From: Pulicaria dysenterica
Taxonomy: Eukaryota > Streptophyta > Magnoliopsida > Asterales > Asteraceae
NCBI GenBank assembly: GCA_947179395.2
Contig: OX359292.1
Span: 39,305,890 to 39,369,889 of the forward strand
Direction: 5' to 3'
Length of the DNA stretch: 64,000 nt
The translations under genes were made by a program, and so were the position numbers. Positions 14,958 through 27,442 of the stretch are shown here, one piece after another. The notes beneath the pieces were generated by a model. It was given only the letters and a program-made list of their open reading frames with translations, had not been told where the DNA came from and did not search any database. Numbering within the stretch: position 1 is the first letter of the stretch; each line of letters begins with the position of its first letter.

Positions 14958-15814
14958 CATAATGTATTTACGAAACAAAAATATTATGAACAACATCAAG
15001 AACATGAAGATGAAGATCATACCTTTACTTACCTAGGGTTGCTCAAGTATTAATCCACCCGTGATGAAGCAACACGAGATCCCGCTAGAAAGGTATAGCA
15101 ACCATCGATCTACATGACCCGTCACTCGAAGCCGTCGATCACCAAGAACCAACCTTGGTTCTTGGTTATGTCCTTCTAGGCTGAAGGTTTTAAGAGAGAG
15201 AGAGGGGAGAGAGTTTTTCTTCTAAAACTTTAGAATGTGTAACCTCTAATTCAAATACTAATCTCCTATTTATAATGATAGGAATTGTGATTAGATTAGG
15301 AAACCATTTGAATGTTTTCTTATCTTGAATTAGATAACTTAACCACCAAGTTTTGCTTATCAATAATAATAATATTAGAAAAATAAAACATAATTAATAT
15401 ATATATGTTAATGCCATACGGCCTAACATATATATATAATTATATATATATATATATATATATAATTATAATATATATTTTTCTTTATTACTTTTCTTTA
15501 TTATTAATCCTTATCCAAAATTAATAATTTAAACTTAAATCATTAATCTTGAATATTATTAATTAACAATATATATTTATTTACTAATAAATATATACAT
15601 CCTTGTTAATTGCTTAACTTGGCAATTTATCCTCTCCGTAAGTTTAAACCATAACTTACTAACACTGGTTTATAACTAACTATCATTAAACCGTTCTCTC
15701 ACTTGTGGTTGTATTACTTCTCGGATTACATGCCCTCACAGGTGTGACCCTTGAGTGCCTTATGGCATTGGACGTGGCATCAGGGTTCGACGGTTATGCA
15801 CATAAATCCTATCA
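14734..15814 (-). repeat. 5' LTR of element B
   Basis: 1081 bp, tgttgggttt to cctatca on the plus strand (TG..CA ends), immediately preceded by the complement of an initiator-Met primer site at 14720-14732. It contains a (TA)n run at 14897-14954 and a second one at about 15424-15470 that the left LTR lacks. Confidence 0.9.
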
Positions 15815-15910
15815 GAAAGTTTGAAGAATTGTTGCTTGTAGACATTGTAAACTTTCTCAGAATCTTGAACTTTCAACTTATGAAATCGTTCAGTCTGCTC
15901 TCATACCAGT

Positions 15911-17059
15911 TGTTGGTCCCTTGGTGAGAATAACAACAAGCAACAGATGTGTAGAAGGGGGCTGAATACACTTTCTGAGAGAATTAAACAAATCAAAATA
16001 AAGTGTTACACTAAGTAAATCAAACGACAATCGAATGCTTTGCTTTTCATTAATAAGAAGATGATTACAGACTCAATCAAGTAGCAACTCTTGATATGTT
16101 AACACCTAATATATATCTTTATATCTTTCAAACTTAGCTATCTATAATCAACTTATGATTATAGATACTGACGACTCTCTAAACATGATTTAATAACATA
16201 TTGAAAACTTACCAATCTCACAACTAATGTGAGTATTCGAACACACGAATAGCTTGGCAATCTGTGAATCTCTTGATCATGTTGAACTGACAAACAGTGA
16301 TTCAAGAATCGTAACACATACGGTTGAGGTGAGGTATTTGGCTCTGCAACACTTAGTTGTAATCGTTTCAGAATTGTACCTGAGTTGTACCTCTAAACTT
16401 ATCAGGAGATAAGTATTTATAATCATGTTCCTACGGTTCCTAACAAACTAAGACTCAGCCTAATTTGCTAACTAACTATCGGATAACTCGGAATCTTGAA
16501 TCTTGAATCTTCTTATCTTGAGTCTTCAATCTTCAATCTTGATTCTGGAGTCTTCTTATCCTTCCCGTAGATATAGAGAGTTAAAAGATAAATTTAAAAC
16601 ATATTTAAATTTTCTTTAAGCTGACTTCTTGCTCGGACTGAGTTACTCAGCTTGAAACTCATCAAGCTGAGTTCTTCGAGAACAAACTCGAAAACCAACA
16701 TGAATTAACACGTATATTAATAAACTCATCCTTAAAAGTCTTAAGAGTTAGCTAGAACGTATTTAGCAACTCTGTTGAGCTGACTCAGTATATACGCTGA
16801 GTCACTCAGCTTGAACCTCATCAAGCTAAAAGCTCAATATATCTTAGGTGACACACACAGCTTATCAAACACATTGATAATCTTACTAAGATATAGTCTA
16901 AGCTGGTCGAACATATGCTCAGCTTATACTCAGTCTGAATCACTATAAGTGTTCAGTCTGAATAAGCTTCATAATTCTGTTTAAGTTGTATTTAGAACTT
17001 ATCTTACAAATTTAACTTTGTCTCATCAAATCTTAACTGATGAGATCATTTTCCCAACA
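15911..17059 (-). repeat. 5' LTR of the Sirevirus-like copia element
   Basis: 1149 bp from tgttggtccc to ttcccaaca. The minus strand next to it reads ACTGGTATGAGAGC (15909-15896), an initiator-Met-type primer site with one mismatch. The outer third (16600-17000) is rich in CTCAGCTTGA / TCAAGCTGAG words. The partner LTR is outside the window. Right flank gaaac. Confidence 0.85.
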
Positions 17060-18126
17060 GAAACAAATGTCCAGAATCTCTAAATATGCCAAAAACCCGA
17101 GAACCAAAATTGTTTCATTCAAAACAAAAATTTCGGTCCAGCGCGCGATAGCGCCGCTAACCATATGGAGTTAGCGCCGCTACAAACAAGGTAGCGCCAC
17201 TAACCCATTTTAACATAAAACAAACAACTTTTGATTCGGGTTTTTCAGGCCACTATGTGTATTCCAAGTATGGAGGTGGCTCTGATACCACTGTTGGGAT
17301 TTCCAGAACCACAGGCGGAAGCGCGGTACAACAAGAACAACATAAAGTACAACATAAGGCATAAAAGCATGGAAATCCCAAAATTGACCAAACTACATAA
17401 TAAATTAAATACAAAATGAAAAAGGCAGAAGGTAGGAGAGGTTATACCTGTGTGCAAACTCCTTAAACAGTGAATGTGGTGGTGAATGTCCAAGAAACCG
17501 AAAACGGCCTCCTCTATTGAAGTTCACCCCGAGTTTGCTCAATCTCGTTGTACTAGCAACCCATCCATGGACTTCCTATCATGAAACCACTTCTGGAACC
17601 TCAACCTTGTGCCTCCAGACTCTCCTCTTCCTTGAACACACTAAAATGAACTCTTCCTCACTTTTCTAAGTAGAAAGAAAGTAAGTGTGTATGTTAAGCT
17701 AGAGAGAGTTTTCTCTCCTAGGAATGCAATGTTCTAATCTAAAATGACCCTCTTCTGGACCTTTAACAACATCCAAGGCCAAATGAGATCTAAGCATTGA
17801 TTGGAGGAAATGGGAGGTGCATGCAAAAGTTGGATGCATTCTGTCAGGAGTTAGCGCCGCTAAATCTTAGGAGATAGCTCCGCTATCTCAAAGATAGCGC
17901 CGCTATCGAGCCTCTAGTTAGCGCCGAACCTTAAGGAGATAGAGCCGCTAACATTAAGTTAAAGCCGCTATCTCCCACCAGCATGCCAACCTTTTGCTTT
18001 CTGACCATTTCAGTCCCTCCACTTAGGTTGTTGTCGAGATTGATCCCCGGTGTGTGACCCAATAGGCCCATACATCATCAGCAGTGATTCATACGGTGTA
18101 CGTGCGTCAGTTGGCAGATCCCAACA
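17060..18126 (-). mobile_element. Element C: LTR retrotransposon, 5' LTR and start of interior
   Basis: LTR 17292-18126 (835 bp, tgttgggatt to atcccaaca) is preceded by a primer site complement ggctctgatacca at 17278-17290. The remaining interior (17060-17291) is cut by the copia insertion; the rest would lie left of the window. LTR and interior carry many copies of the near-palindrome TAGCGCCGCTA. A related LTR is at 62967-63805. Confidence 0.8.
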
Positions 18127-19082
18127 AATATATATATATTTGTATATGTTAATTATGAGTAAACTTGTTACTCGTATTATATATCTTGTTATAAGGAAAT
18201 ACATATAGATGTATCCCCTTAATGTAATGCAAGTATTTATATTTTGTTTTATAGAATAAAACATATATTTATAAATACATAAATTCTTGACACAAAAAAA
18301 GAATGTGTCCCCTCCTCTATTATTATACATTGCTTGTATGTTTATAAAAAAGAAGGTATGTGATACTTAATTGATATATACTACATGTTATACTAATTCT
18401 TTAGAGGAGGCCCCCATCTTCTTTTTCTTTGATCTTGTGGCTACATGAGAAACAAAAAAATGAGATGTATTGTGAGATGGATGTAGGCCATGAAAACAAG
18501 TAATAAAGAAAAACAACTTCTTGTTTTTGGTTTTGATATCTACGGCCTTCCAAAAAAAGAAAATGAGTTCTTTTTAGGAAATAAAAGTCATTATTCTTGC
18601 TCATGTTGGTTACTTGGTTAATTGTTTAAGTAGAGACTTAAACAAACATTAACCAACTTGTTCTCCTTCTCATGCAACACACTACAAGATATTATTGTTG
18701 GTGGTTTCTCAAGGAGTTGAAAAGACCATAACAACTAGTAGACTTAAACACAAGTTAGAAAGAAGAAAAAGGGTTTTTTGCTTCTACTTGGTGTTGTGTA
18801 CTTATAGGGTTGAAAGGGCTAGCACTCGGTTGGTGTTGGACATTGCTCGCGTGTAGATACCTTGGAGGTAAGCTACACTTGATTCTTTGTCGTTTCTAGT
18901 CTCCACGATACCGGTTCACGCTACAAAGGTTGTATTTCGTAAACCCTGTATGGTTGTTTTAGTTTTCTTAGTACATGCATATGGATCTAGGTGGAGAGTT
19001 TTAAAGAGTTTAAAATTATTGTACACGTTTCACGCTTCCGTTGCTATTAAATATATTTTGTAAAACCGTACAAACCCCAACA
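18127..19082. other. Unassigned AT-rich DNA with an LTR-like end
   Basis: No coding sequence supported. The segment 18604-19082 begins tgttggtt and ends aaccccaaca, and its right part (cgcttccgttgct, gtacaaacc) resembles the outer end of C-type LTRs in plus orientation. It may be a solo LTR, but flanking 5-mers (gctca, atgac) do not match, so this is tentative. It also contains a hairpin at 18612-18658. Confidence 0.35.
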
Positions 19083-19142
19083 ATGACTAGCCCTTTTTTT
19101 CTTTTTCTTTTGTCTTCATTCCCCAACGGTATATATATATAT

Positions 19143-19190
<48 letters not shown>

Positions 19191-19259
19191 TCTTCCCCCT
19201 TATAAATATACTTTTACTTTCTTCATTTTTTCACATCTTCATTCTTCATTCCTCTATTC

Positions 19260-19505
19260 ACACGGCTAGTTGCGGATCTTGAGGAAAGAGACATATTTTT
19301 GTACAGGGCTACAATGCTAGAGGTAGGAAAGGGTTGTCTCCTATTCAAAAGTGTACCTCAGTAATTCGGCAAATGGCGTATGGGATATCCGCTGACGGAT
19401 TTGACGAGTACATGAAGTTGGCGGAATTAACCGCACGACTATGCGTACAAAACTTCTGCAAAGGTAACATCACTCTTTATGGTAAGCGATACTTATGTAA
19501 CCTTG
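19260..19505 (+). pseudogene. PIF/Harbinger transposase, N-terminal fragment
   Basis: One frame reads FVQGYNARGRKGLSPIQKC, then RQMAYGISADGFDEYMKLAE and NFCKGNITLYGKRYL. This is the conserved N-terminal helical region of Harbinger transposases (the DDE_Tnp_4 / ALP1-like family). Codons before about 19270 are lost. The frame stops at the boundary of gypsy element D; the same gene continues at 27443. A TATAAATA-like word lies at 19201. Confidence 0.8.
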
Positions 19506-20386
19506 TGTAACACCACTTTTCTAAAAAATAGCTTTAAAAACTCACTTACTACTAATTAGCACTCTAAAACATCAGAGTTTGCGGAAAACAAGTTTACATC
19601 ACTTAAGTGCTAACAATTTTACAAAAAGTAGTGTTAAAAGTACTCTTTTCAAAAGCTTGGAGCTATCCAACTGTGCAGAGCACTGGGCCTTACTTTCACT
19701 GGAACCTGGTTCACCTACATGAATAACATACGGAAACATAAGCTTTCGCTTAGTCAACATACTACTGAACAGATAAACGCATAAAGCATGAGTAACTCTT
19801 GTCAGGATGTCTCATATCCCAGCTATAACTTGCAAAAAAGTCAAACTGTTAATTTGTCCCGGGGTATGATCACACCTCGCGCGTAACCAAATCCCTAACG
19901 TTTTTCTTGGGTATAAGGATCTTAATATACCCCTTTCGCTTCCGTGGATACAAAGTCACGTATCACATAACTAGGTATCCGCTTTCCTTGGTACAAGGCT
20001 TCTCTAAGCCAAGTACCTGTTGTACTTGTGCATATACAGATGACATATCATAACACGGATATCATACTGGTCACATTGTGCATATATGCATGCTAATCAT
20101 ATTAAATACTATAACATAGTGCTACTAAACCTTGGAACATCAGTCATTAACTTCACATAATCAAATCACATATCAAACATACAATTGATATACTATTCAC
20201 ATACATATGCTAATCTGATTAAAGGTAAGTACGCTCACTTTAGCAGCAGTTAGGAAAATACTCTTTTATCACCGAATCGTCAATCTCTTATTGCCTACAA
20301 GCAATAAACAAGTACTAGATTAACTTCTAAACACTGCTGCAAATGATACCAACTGACAGCCAGCACAAACCACGTAACACCCTCCT

Positions 20387-20620
20387 TACGGCCGTAAAGG
20401 AAATCCTTTACGCCCGTAAGGGTCCTTCTCCACCATCAAGGCTTACGGCCGCAAGGACTAATCGCTACGCCTGTAGGCTTGTTCCTTCGTCCGTAGACGG
20501 GAATCTCACAAAATATATGCTTATGCCCGTAGGGACCCTCTCCTACGGTTGTAGGAGACAAAACAACAACCTTTAAACACTTGCTTACGCCCGTAAGGGA
20601 TCCCCCTTATGGCCGTAAAG
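20387..20620. repeat. Array of imperfect palindromes (TTACGGCCGTAA type) in the D LTR
   Basis: About nine copies of words such as ttacggccgtaa, ttacgcccgtaag and tacggttgtagg in about 230 bp. The same array is in the right LTR at 26628-26870. Confidence 0.8.
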
Positions 20621-20627
20621 AAAGTCG

Positions 20628-21591
20628 GTTAGATTATGTGCAGAGATAATTAATGGGCACATTGTATCCAATGTTATAAGAGACTAAAGGGTCACACTGC
20701 TACACACCCAATTCAGAACAGTTGGATTTCACCATAATCTGTGTGGAGATAATTAATCAGTTAGATTAATTATTAAAGAGATAAACGAATAATTAATCAG
20801 TAGTATTAATTATTGAAAAGAGAGATATAAATAATTATCCAGTTTGGATTAATTATTAGAAAGGAATAAATAATAAATAGATATTTATTATTTAAAGATA
20901 ATTAAATATTAAGTTTTAATATTTAACGGACCAGTTAATTAATAGTTAATTAATTGACTAGTAAAGTCCAGGGGGTCAAAGTGAGAAGAGTTGAAAGTTT
21001 AATTAAAATAGTGGGCTTTTAATTAAACGGGCTTAGGTCCAATCTAATCCTTATAAATATATCCTTAAAGGCTTAAGGATTAAGATAAGAGACATAAAGG
21101 ATTAGAAAAGATAACCCTAGCCACCTCTCTCTCTCACCCTCTCGATCTCGGCCCTCTCTCTCTCGTCGCACGCCGATCTCTCTCTCGGCTTGTCTCTCTC
21201 TCGTCGAAGTCAAAGGCAAAACACCAAGGGTGTTTTGCCCAGCTGTTGATCGACGCAAGGCAAGTACACACACACATTCTCGTTTTCGAGAATTGAAGGC
21301 TTGGTGATCCAGGAGCGGTCTAGCAGCCAGTTCAATCGGAGGTGCAGTAGTGGTGGACTATCTTTAGCAATCCTAAAGGTTTTGTTCAGGTATAATCTTA
21401 TAACCTTATCTAAGGATTGTTTGTAAGAAACTATGTTGATCAATGTAAATTTCAAAGATCCTAACCCTTTTGGGGTTTAGAGGGTTGTGTTCAATCCAGT
21501 TCCGCTTTTAGGATTGAACCAGTGGAATCAAACCCAGGATTGACCAGTTTGTGTCATAGGTGGTTTGCTCAGGTTCAAAACCCTTCAGGTA
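20628..21591 (+). repeat. Solo LTR of the element E family inside the D LTR
   Basis: It matches the reverse complement of 28372-29286 along its length (gattatgtgcagagataatt at the left, caaaacccttca at the right). The sister D LTR reads straight through (aagtcggtacaac at about 26864), giving an empty site. The right flank starts ggtac; the left flank keeps ggt, and about six bases at the junction (end of the duplication plus start of the LTR) seem deleted. Confidence 0.8.
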
Positions 21592-21955
21592 CAACAGAAT
21601 TATCTGCTCTGTTCGAAAATTAGTTGTTTAACCCTAAATCTTCACACAACCTCGATACCAAAGGCTATCCCACACTTACAGAACATAAACAACAGTTCCT
21701 AGTACTTCTAACAATACCAAAACAAGCATACATCAACTTGAATCTATGATTCCACCAAGGAATCCCTCTTTGACACAAGAACTTCAAAAACTAAACAAAA
21801 CACATACCTTTAATCTATCTTCTCACTGATCAATCAACTTCAGATGTTTAGCTTCACTTTTGGATAAAAAATCAGCAAAGAAAATCGCTAGAAATTGTGT
21901 GTACGTTAGTGTGTTTGTGTTCCTGATGGTTTGAGTACAAAGAGTCAAATAAGGG

Positions 21956-21957
<2 letters not shown>

Positions 21958-21995
<38 letters not shown>

Positions 21996-22220
21996 AAAGT
22001 TCATGCGAGAACCGTTGTTAGCGCGAGAACCGCGAAAACCAATCTAAGCCGTCCAATTCCCCCTCCTTTAATGTCATTGCCCACCCATGAATTCCTCACA
22101 TGCACCCTGCCACACCCTATCCCTTCACGCTCTCCATCCATGATACTTCCCATATCTAAGGAACGGCTGAGATTGGTTCTCGCGGTTCTCGCACTAACAA
22201 CGGTTCTCGCATGAACCCTC

Positions 22221-22268
<48 letters not shown>
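21958..22268. mobile_element. (TA)n-flanked short inverted-repeat element (family F), with empty site in the sister LTR
   Basis: Core 21992-22223, bounded by (TA)n on both sides. Ends are inverted: gttcatgcgagaaccg and, as complement, gttcatgcgagaaccg. Inside are repeated GTTCTCG words and the family body (cccacccatgaattcctcac). The right D LTR lacks it (gggcttatatgaatcttc at about 27233), so it is a real insertion into a TA-containing site. No coding capacity. Confidence 0.8.
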
Positions 22269-22270
<2 letters not shown>

Positions 22271-22458
22271 TCACTTTCAGAATTCGGAAAACTAGCCCCT
22301 GGACTTGCACCTTTCATCATGTGGAAATTCTAAACCCTTCTACTTTATCAACATAAATCACAAATCACATAAAGGTAACTCGCTAAACATACATAACACT
22401 TAACACGTTAATTGATATAAACTCACATCTAGGAACTTACGAACTTTGGGGCGTTACA

Positions 22459-25400
22459 ACTCTTCCCCACTTGGGACGATTTCATCCCCGAAATCTATTG
22501 GACAACTAACTGTGGGTCAAATCATATTGAATGCTACCATAGCGCATTAGCGGTAGTCTTAAATCTCTTCATCTCTGAACGCTATTGCAACTCTACCTAC
22601 TACCAAAGTAGAAGGTTTACTATATTTACTTAACATAAACCAAGTATCACACATACAACATAGCATACTTACACCTAAGTGTAATCTGAACTCTTCTTGT
22701 GCTTCTATTGTATCTTAACCAATCTATTATGTTTGTTACACAAACTCGCAACATTTCTTTTCAATAAAGCTATTAACCGTGCTTTATAACTGAACTTCTC
22801 ACTTCTTGTCTCGTCTTAAAGAGGGAGAACTACTAACACATCATTTGACGCTTACCAAGGTAGGACACATGATAGATATCTCGAATTTGAGTCATCTCAT
22901 CTGGAAGTTCCAGTCTGTGCGCTACTCTCCCTACCCTCGTAATAATCTTGAAACTTATCTCTGTTTCTAAATCTGATCTTCTCCATCTACAGCCTCCAAT
23001 CCGAAGCTCTAAAAACAATCTCTTCTTACTCACATAACTAGTCTGTTTATCTTGTGTAGCCCTAAGCCGCTCATATATCTGTTTTACTATCTTGACATTC
23101 GATCATCTACTTAATTCTCTCTTTTCCTGATCAATTACACCCTAACAATTAGGGTCTTAGATTCTCTAACATACGATATTTTGTACCATGGTGCATCAAT
23201 ATTCGGCTGGTAACTGTAACTACATGAGAACTCCGTGCGCTGAGCATATTTCCCAATATCTGTATAATCCTCTTGTTCTGCCATTTCATCTGAGGGTGGA
23301 CATTGTATCAATATATAACTCAGTCCCTATATATCTTTTCAAACTTACTCCGGAACTTGGAGGTAAATCGAGCGTCTCTCTGGAACAACTGTAATTGAAA
23401 CTCCCTGTCTGGCTGTTATCTCTTTCACATAACATATGTCTTTCTTTCCGAAGAATACACTCCCCTTATTAAAATAATATGCACACTCTTCATGAGTCTA
23501 TTAACTATTACCCTTATGGCGTGAACTCACAACAAGTTCTCGATTCCAAATTGGAATATGATGTGACTGCAACTTCCATGAGGTTTCTGGTGCTTAGCTT
23601 GTATCTGTAGACAAGTCAAACATTTATCAACACGTCTCACCCTATTACGTTTTCATCTTTGGCTAATAGAAATTCATTCACATATCTTTGTACGTCTTTG
23701 TCGCCCTTGGACGAATTAAAAAATTTTGAGAGCGATATGCTTCTTCTAAAAGAGCTTGTATCGCACATCTCTTTAACTGGGTACCCACATTCGGTCATAC
23801 CGGTCAAGGGATCTTGACCATCTCTTACTAGCTTTACTACTTGATCTTTGATACATTGAATCTTTTATTGTCATATTTAACTACAGTGACAACTGACATT
23901 CTTACTGGATACATCTTTGTCTGTATGACACACTATATTAACTTCATGTGGGTGGTATAAAATCCCACCGTCATAACCTTTTGAAAGCTCTAACTACCCT
24001 CTCCAACGTCTGTTCAAACTCTTTTGTTCCAATTCTATATCATGAATCGGGTAACTACTTTCATGCATCTTTAGCCGAGGGAAAAATATAAGCGACGGCT
24101 TTACCACTCTGTGCAACGTAACACAACAACTGCCCTGACTCTCATTTTATTCATAAACGTATGCATTGGAGCATCACACAACTTATGCTTCAAAATATCG
24201 TATACTCTCTACTTTTCACCTTCCCACTTCAACTTTGCACCCTTACTTGCTACCTATGCGGGGGTACCACTAGCTTGATCTGATTCTCTTCCCTAATCTT
24301 CGGCTGGTGGTACTCCAACCGCATATCTATCTTTGAACATTACGACGTATCCTGAAACTAAGTAAACAATTCATCTATTCTCGAAAGTGGATACTTATTC
24401 TTGCTTGTATCCGTATTACACTTTCTACAATCTAGACACATCCTATACACACTACCTTCATTTCTCACAATCCATACTGATACACCCCTACAGTAAACTA
24501 CTAAGTCGAGTGAAACATTTATTTGTCAACCATTTGCAGCTGAATCATCAACTCTTACATCTCTGGTGGGGCCAATCTATACGGGGCCTTAATTTTCTAG
24601 TCTCGTTCAGATATTACATAAATTCTGAATTTTCTAGTCTAGTAAATCATCTGCGTAGTCACAACTACCGGTATCTTTCAACTCTTTTGTAACTTTCTTT
24701 TCATGCTACCTTCTTTCACTTAAGTTAAAACATTATACAATTGTACATCTGATACCTTCTCACTTATTGCTAACGAGCAAACTAAAATACCCATTCTTTT
24801 ACTGTCACCTGTACTTACCAGTTCTTCCCCACTTGGGATCTGAACCTATACTGTTCTCTGATCACCGAGTACTTGTACTTGCTACTAACTCATCCAATCA
24901 ATACCAATAACTACTCGAAACTCTTTTATCACAATTGTCGAATGCTTAGTGAAAACTGGAAATTTCTATCTCTATCTCTATTTCCATACACCTACTATTC
25001 ACAATAGTAGTCTGATCTGCCACGACTACTTGTAATCACATCAGGTTCCACCTTTACTTCTTTAGCTATAAACTGGAAATCTCTGCCCTTTGGCCAGGGC
25101 ACATCTGCTTTCTGGTACTGACCCTCATTATAACCAAAACTAGAGTAAGTATTTCATTGACTTTCTCTCTGTCACTGATAGCTCAAGACAACGAACTCAC
25201 TTTATCCAAAGTGGTAAACTGATAGCACACTTAAAGCAAGCTATTTCAAATCTTTGGTCACATGCCTCTGCTTTTCACACTTCGCACATTTGAGCGGGGA
25301 AGCTAACCTCCCCTGTTGTAATATAACTATTGGTCTTTTACTTGGCACGACTCAATCTTTCTTTTTATACTCATTATTCTCTGCTTTCTTAACTACTATT

Positions 25401-26009
25401 CTTTCTTCCATGTAAGACTTATCATCTCGCCCACTTCATTACAAGTAACTGTCGTTAAGCTTACTCGTATCATTTCTAACCTCAGACTATAGCAATGCAT
25501 TAACTATTCTTTCTTACTCTGAACAAAACTACACATTTCTAACAACTTCTAGGTGATGTCATCCACCAACTCTATCGTCTGTCATCAAACTCGAAACTCT
25601 TCTGTGATCTGGTCTACACAAGCTTCTAGTACGACTATACTCTAAACCATTCTGTAAACTAATGCCATGGCATAGCCTCAATCTATGCTTCTAACTTTCT
25701 CTACATTAACATGGTCCACCAGTCTTTCACTGTCTCACATAACAAGTTCAACGCGGTACATAATTTTTCTCCCTGGCAAACACCCACTGATACTGAGAAT
25801 CCAATTTCGTCTATACTAATCATCACTATTCACAATCAAATCTATAATCTTCCCTCCAAAGAGGTAGTTCGCATGCTGAAAAGTCTTTACACATCTACCC
25901 CTACAACGGGTTATTTCTAGCTTTAACTCTTACTGATACATTCACCGTAACCTATACTACTGTATCCACATACTGCGAGTTATTTCTAGCTTTAACTCTA
26001 ATTTCTACC
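22459..26009 (-). pseudogene. Gypsy pol remnant of element D
   Basis: Highly mutated, no long frame. Recognisable on the minus strand: FKIITRVGRVAHRLELPDEM with YHVSYLGK (about 22960-22845), the C-terminal end of gypsy integrase; and APYRLAPPEM, ELMIQLQMVDK then VWIVRNEG (about 24595-24465), the start of gypsy reverse transcriptase. A degenerate Cys-rich segment near 25250-25310 may be the gag knuckle. The order (RT to the right of integrase) fits Ty3/gypsy in minus orientation. Integrity is lost by many stops. Confidence 0.7.
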
Positions 26010-27437
26010 TTTAACGCATAAAGCATGAGTAACACTTGTCAGGATGTCTCACATCCCAGCTATATCCTGCAAAAATAGTCAAACTGTTAACTTGTCCCGG
26101 GGTATAATCACACCCGCGCGTAACCACCTGACGTTTTTCTTGGGTATAAGGATCTCTCTATACCCCTTTCGCTTCCCTGGATACAAAGTCACATATCACA
26201 TAACTAGGTATCCGCTTTCCTTGCTATGAGGCTTCTCTAAGCCAGGTACCTCTTGTACTTATGCATATATTTATGACATATCATAACACGGATATCATAC
26301 TATTCACCTTGTGCATATATGCATGCTAATCATATTAAATACTATAACACAGTGCTACTGAACCTTGCAACATCAGTCTTTAACTTCACATAATCAAATC
26401 ACATATCAAACATACAATTGATATATTATTCACTTAGTCACATACATATGCTAATCTGATTAAAGGTAAGTACGCTCACCTTAGCAGCAGTTAAGAAAAT
26501 ACTCTTCTATCACCGAATCGTCAATCTCGTATTGCCTATAAGCAATAAACAAGTACTAACTTAACTTCTAAACACTGCTGCAAATGATACCAACTGACAG
26601 CCAGCACAAACCACTTAACACCCTCCTTACGGCCGTAAAGGAAATCCTTTACGCCCGTAAGGGTCCTTCTCCGCCATCAAGGCTTATGGCCGCAAGGATT
26701 AATCGCTACGCCTGTAGGCTTGTTCCTTCGTCCGTAGACGGGAATCTCACAAAATACATGCTTATGCCCTTAGGGACCCTTTCCTACGGCTGTAGGAGAC
26801 AAAACAACAACCTTTAAACACTTGCTTACGCCCGTAAGGGATCCCCCTTAGGGCCGTAAAGAAAGTCGGTACAACAGACTTATCTGCTCTATTCGAAAAT
26901 CAGTTGTTTAACCCCAAATCTTCACACAACCTCGACACCAAAGTCTATCCTACACTTACAGAACATAAACAACAGTTCCTAGTACTTCTAACAATACCAA
27001 AACAAGCATACAGCAACTTGAATATATGATTCCACCAAAGAATCCCTCTTTGACACAAGAACTTCAAAAAACTAAACAAAACACATACCTTTAATCTATC
27101 TTCTCACTAATCAATCAACTTCAGATGTTTAGCTTCACTTTTGGATAAAAAATCAGCAAAGAAAATGGCTAGAAACTGTGTGTACGTGAGTGTGTTTGTG
27201 TTGCTGATGGTTTGACTACAAAGAGTCAAATAAGGGCTTATATGAATCTTCACTTTCAGAATTGGCAAAACTAGCCCATGGACTTGCAACTTTCATCATG
27301 TTTGCAATTCTAACCCCTCTACTTTATCAACATAAATCATAAAGCACAAAAAGGTAACTCGCTAAACATACATAACACTTAACACGTTAATTGATATAAA
27401 CTCACATCTAGGAACTTACGAACTTTGGGGCTTTACA
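26010..27437 (-). repeat. Right LTR of element D, truncated at its inner end
   Basis: It matches 19777-22458 once the two insertions there are removed. The first ~270 bp of the left LTR have no counterpart; interior-like sequence abuts at about 26010. Confidence 0.8.
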
Positions 27438-27442
27438 CCTTC

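Larger units (their letters stand above)
19506..27437 (-). mobile_element. Element D: Ty3/gypsy LTR retrotransposon, decayed
   Basis: Plus-strand ends are tgtaacacc (19506) and gctttaca (27437), flanked by ccttg (19501-19505) and ccttc (27438-27442), a target duplication with one change. The left LTR is 19506-22458 and the right LTR, 5'-truncated, about 26010-27437. The purine tract AAGTGGGGAAGAGT (minus, next to 22458) shows minus orientation. The left LTR was enlarged by a solo LTR (about 20628-21591) and a (TA)n-flanked element (about 21958-22268), both absent from the right LTR. It interrupts the Harbinger transposase. Confidence 0.8.

Noticed and set aside
20343..20576. 77-residue plus-strand frame repeated at 26584-26817
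   Set aside because: The two copies are the LTR palindrome array of element D. Conservation reflects LTR identity, not coding.
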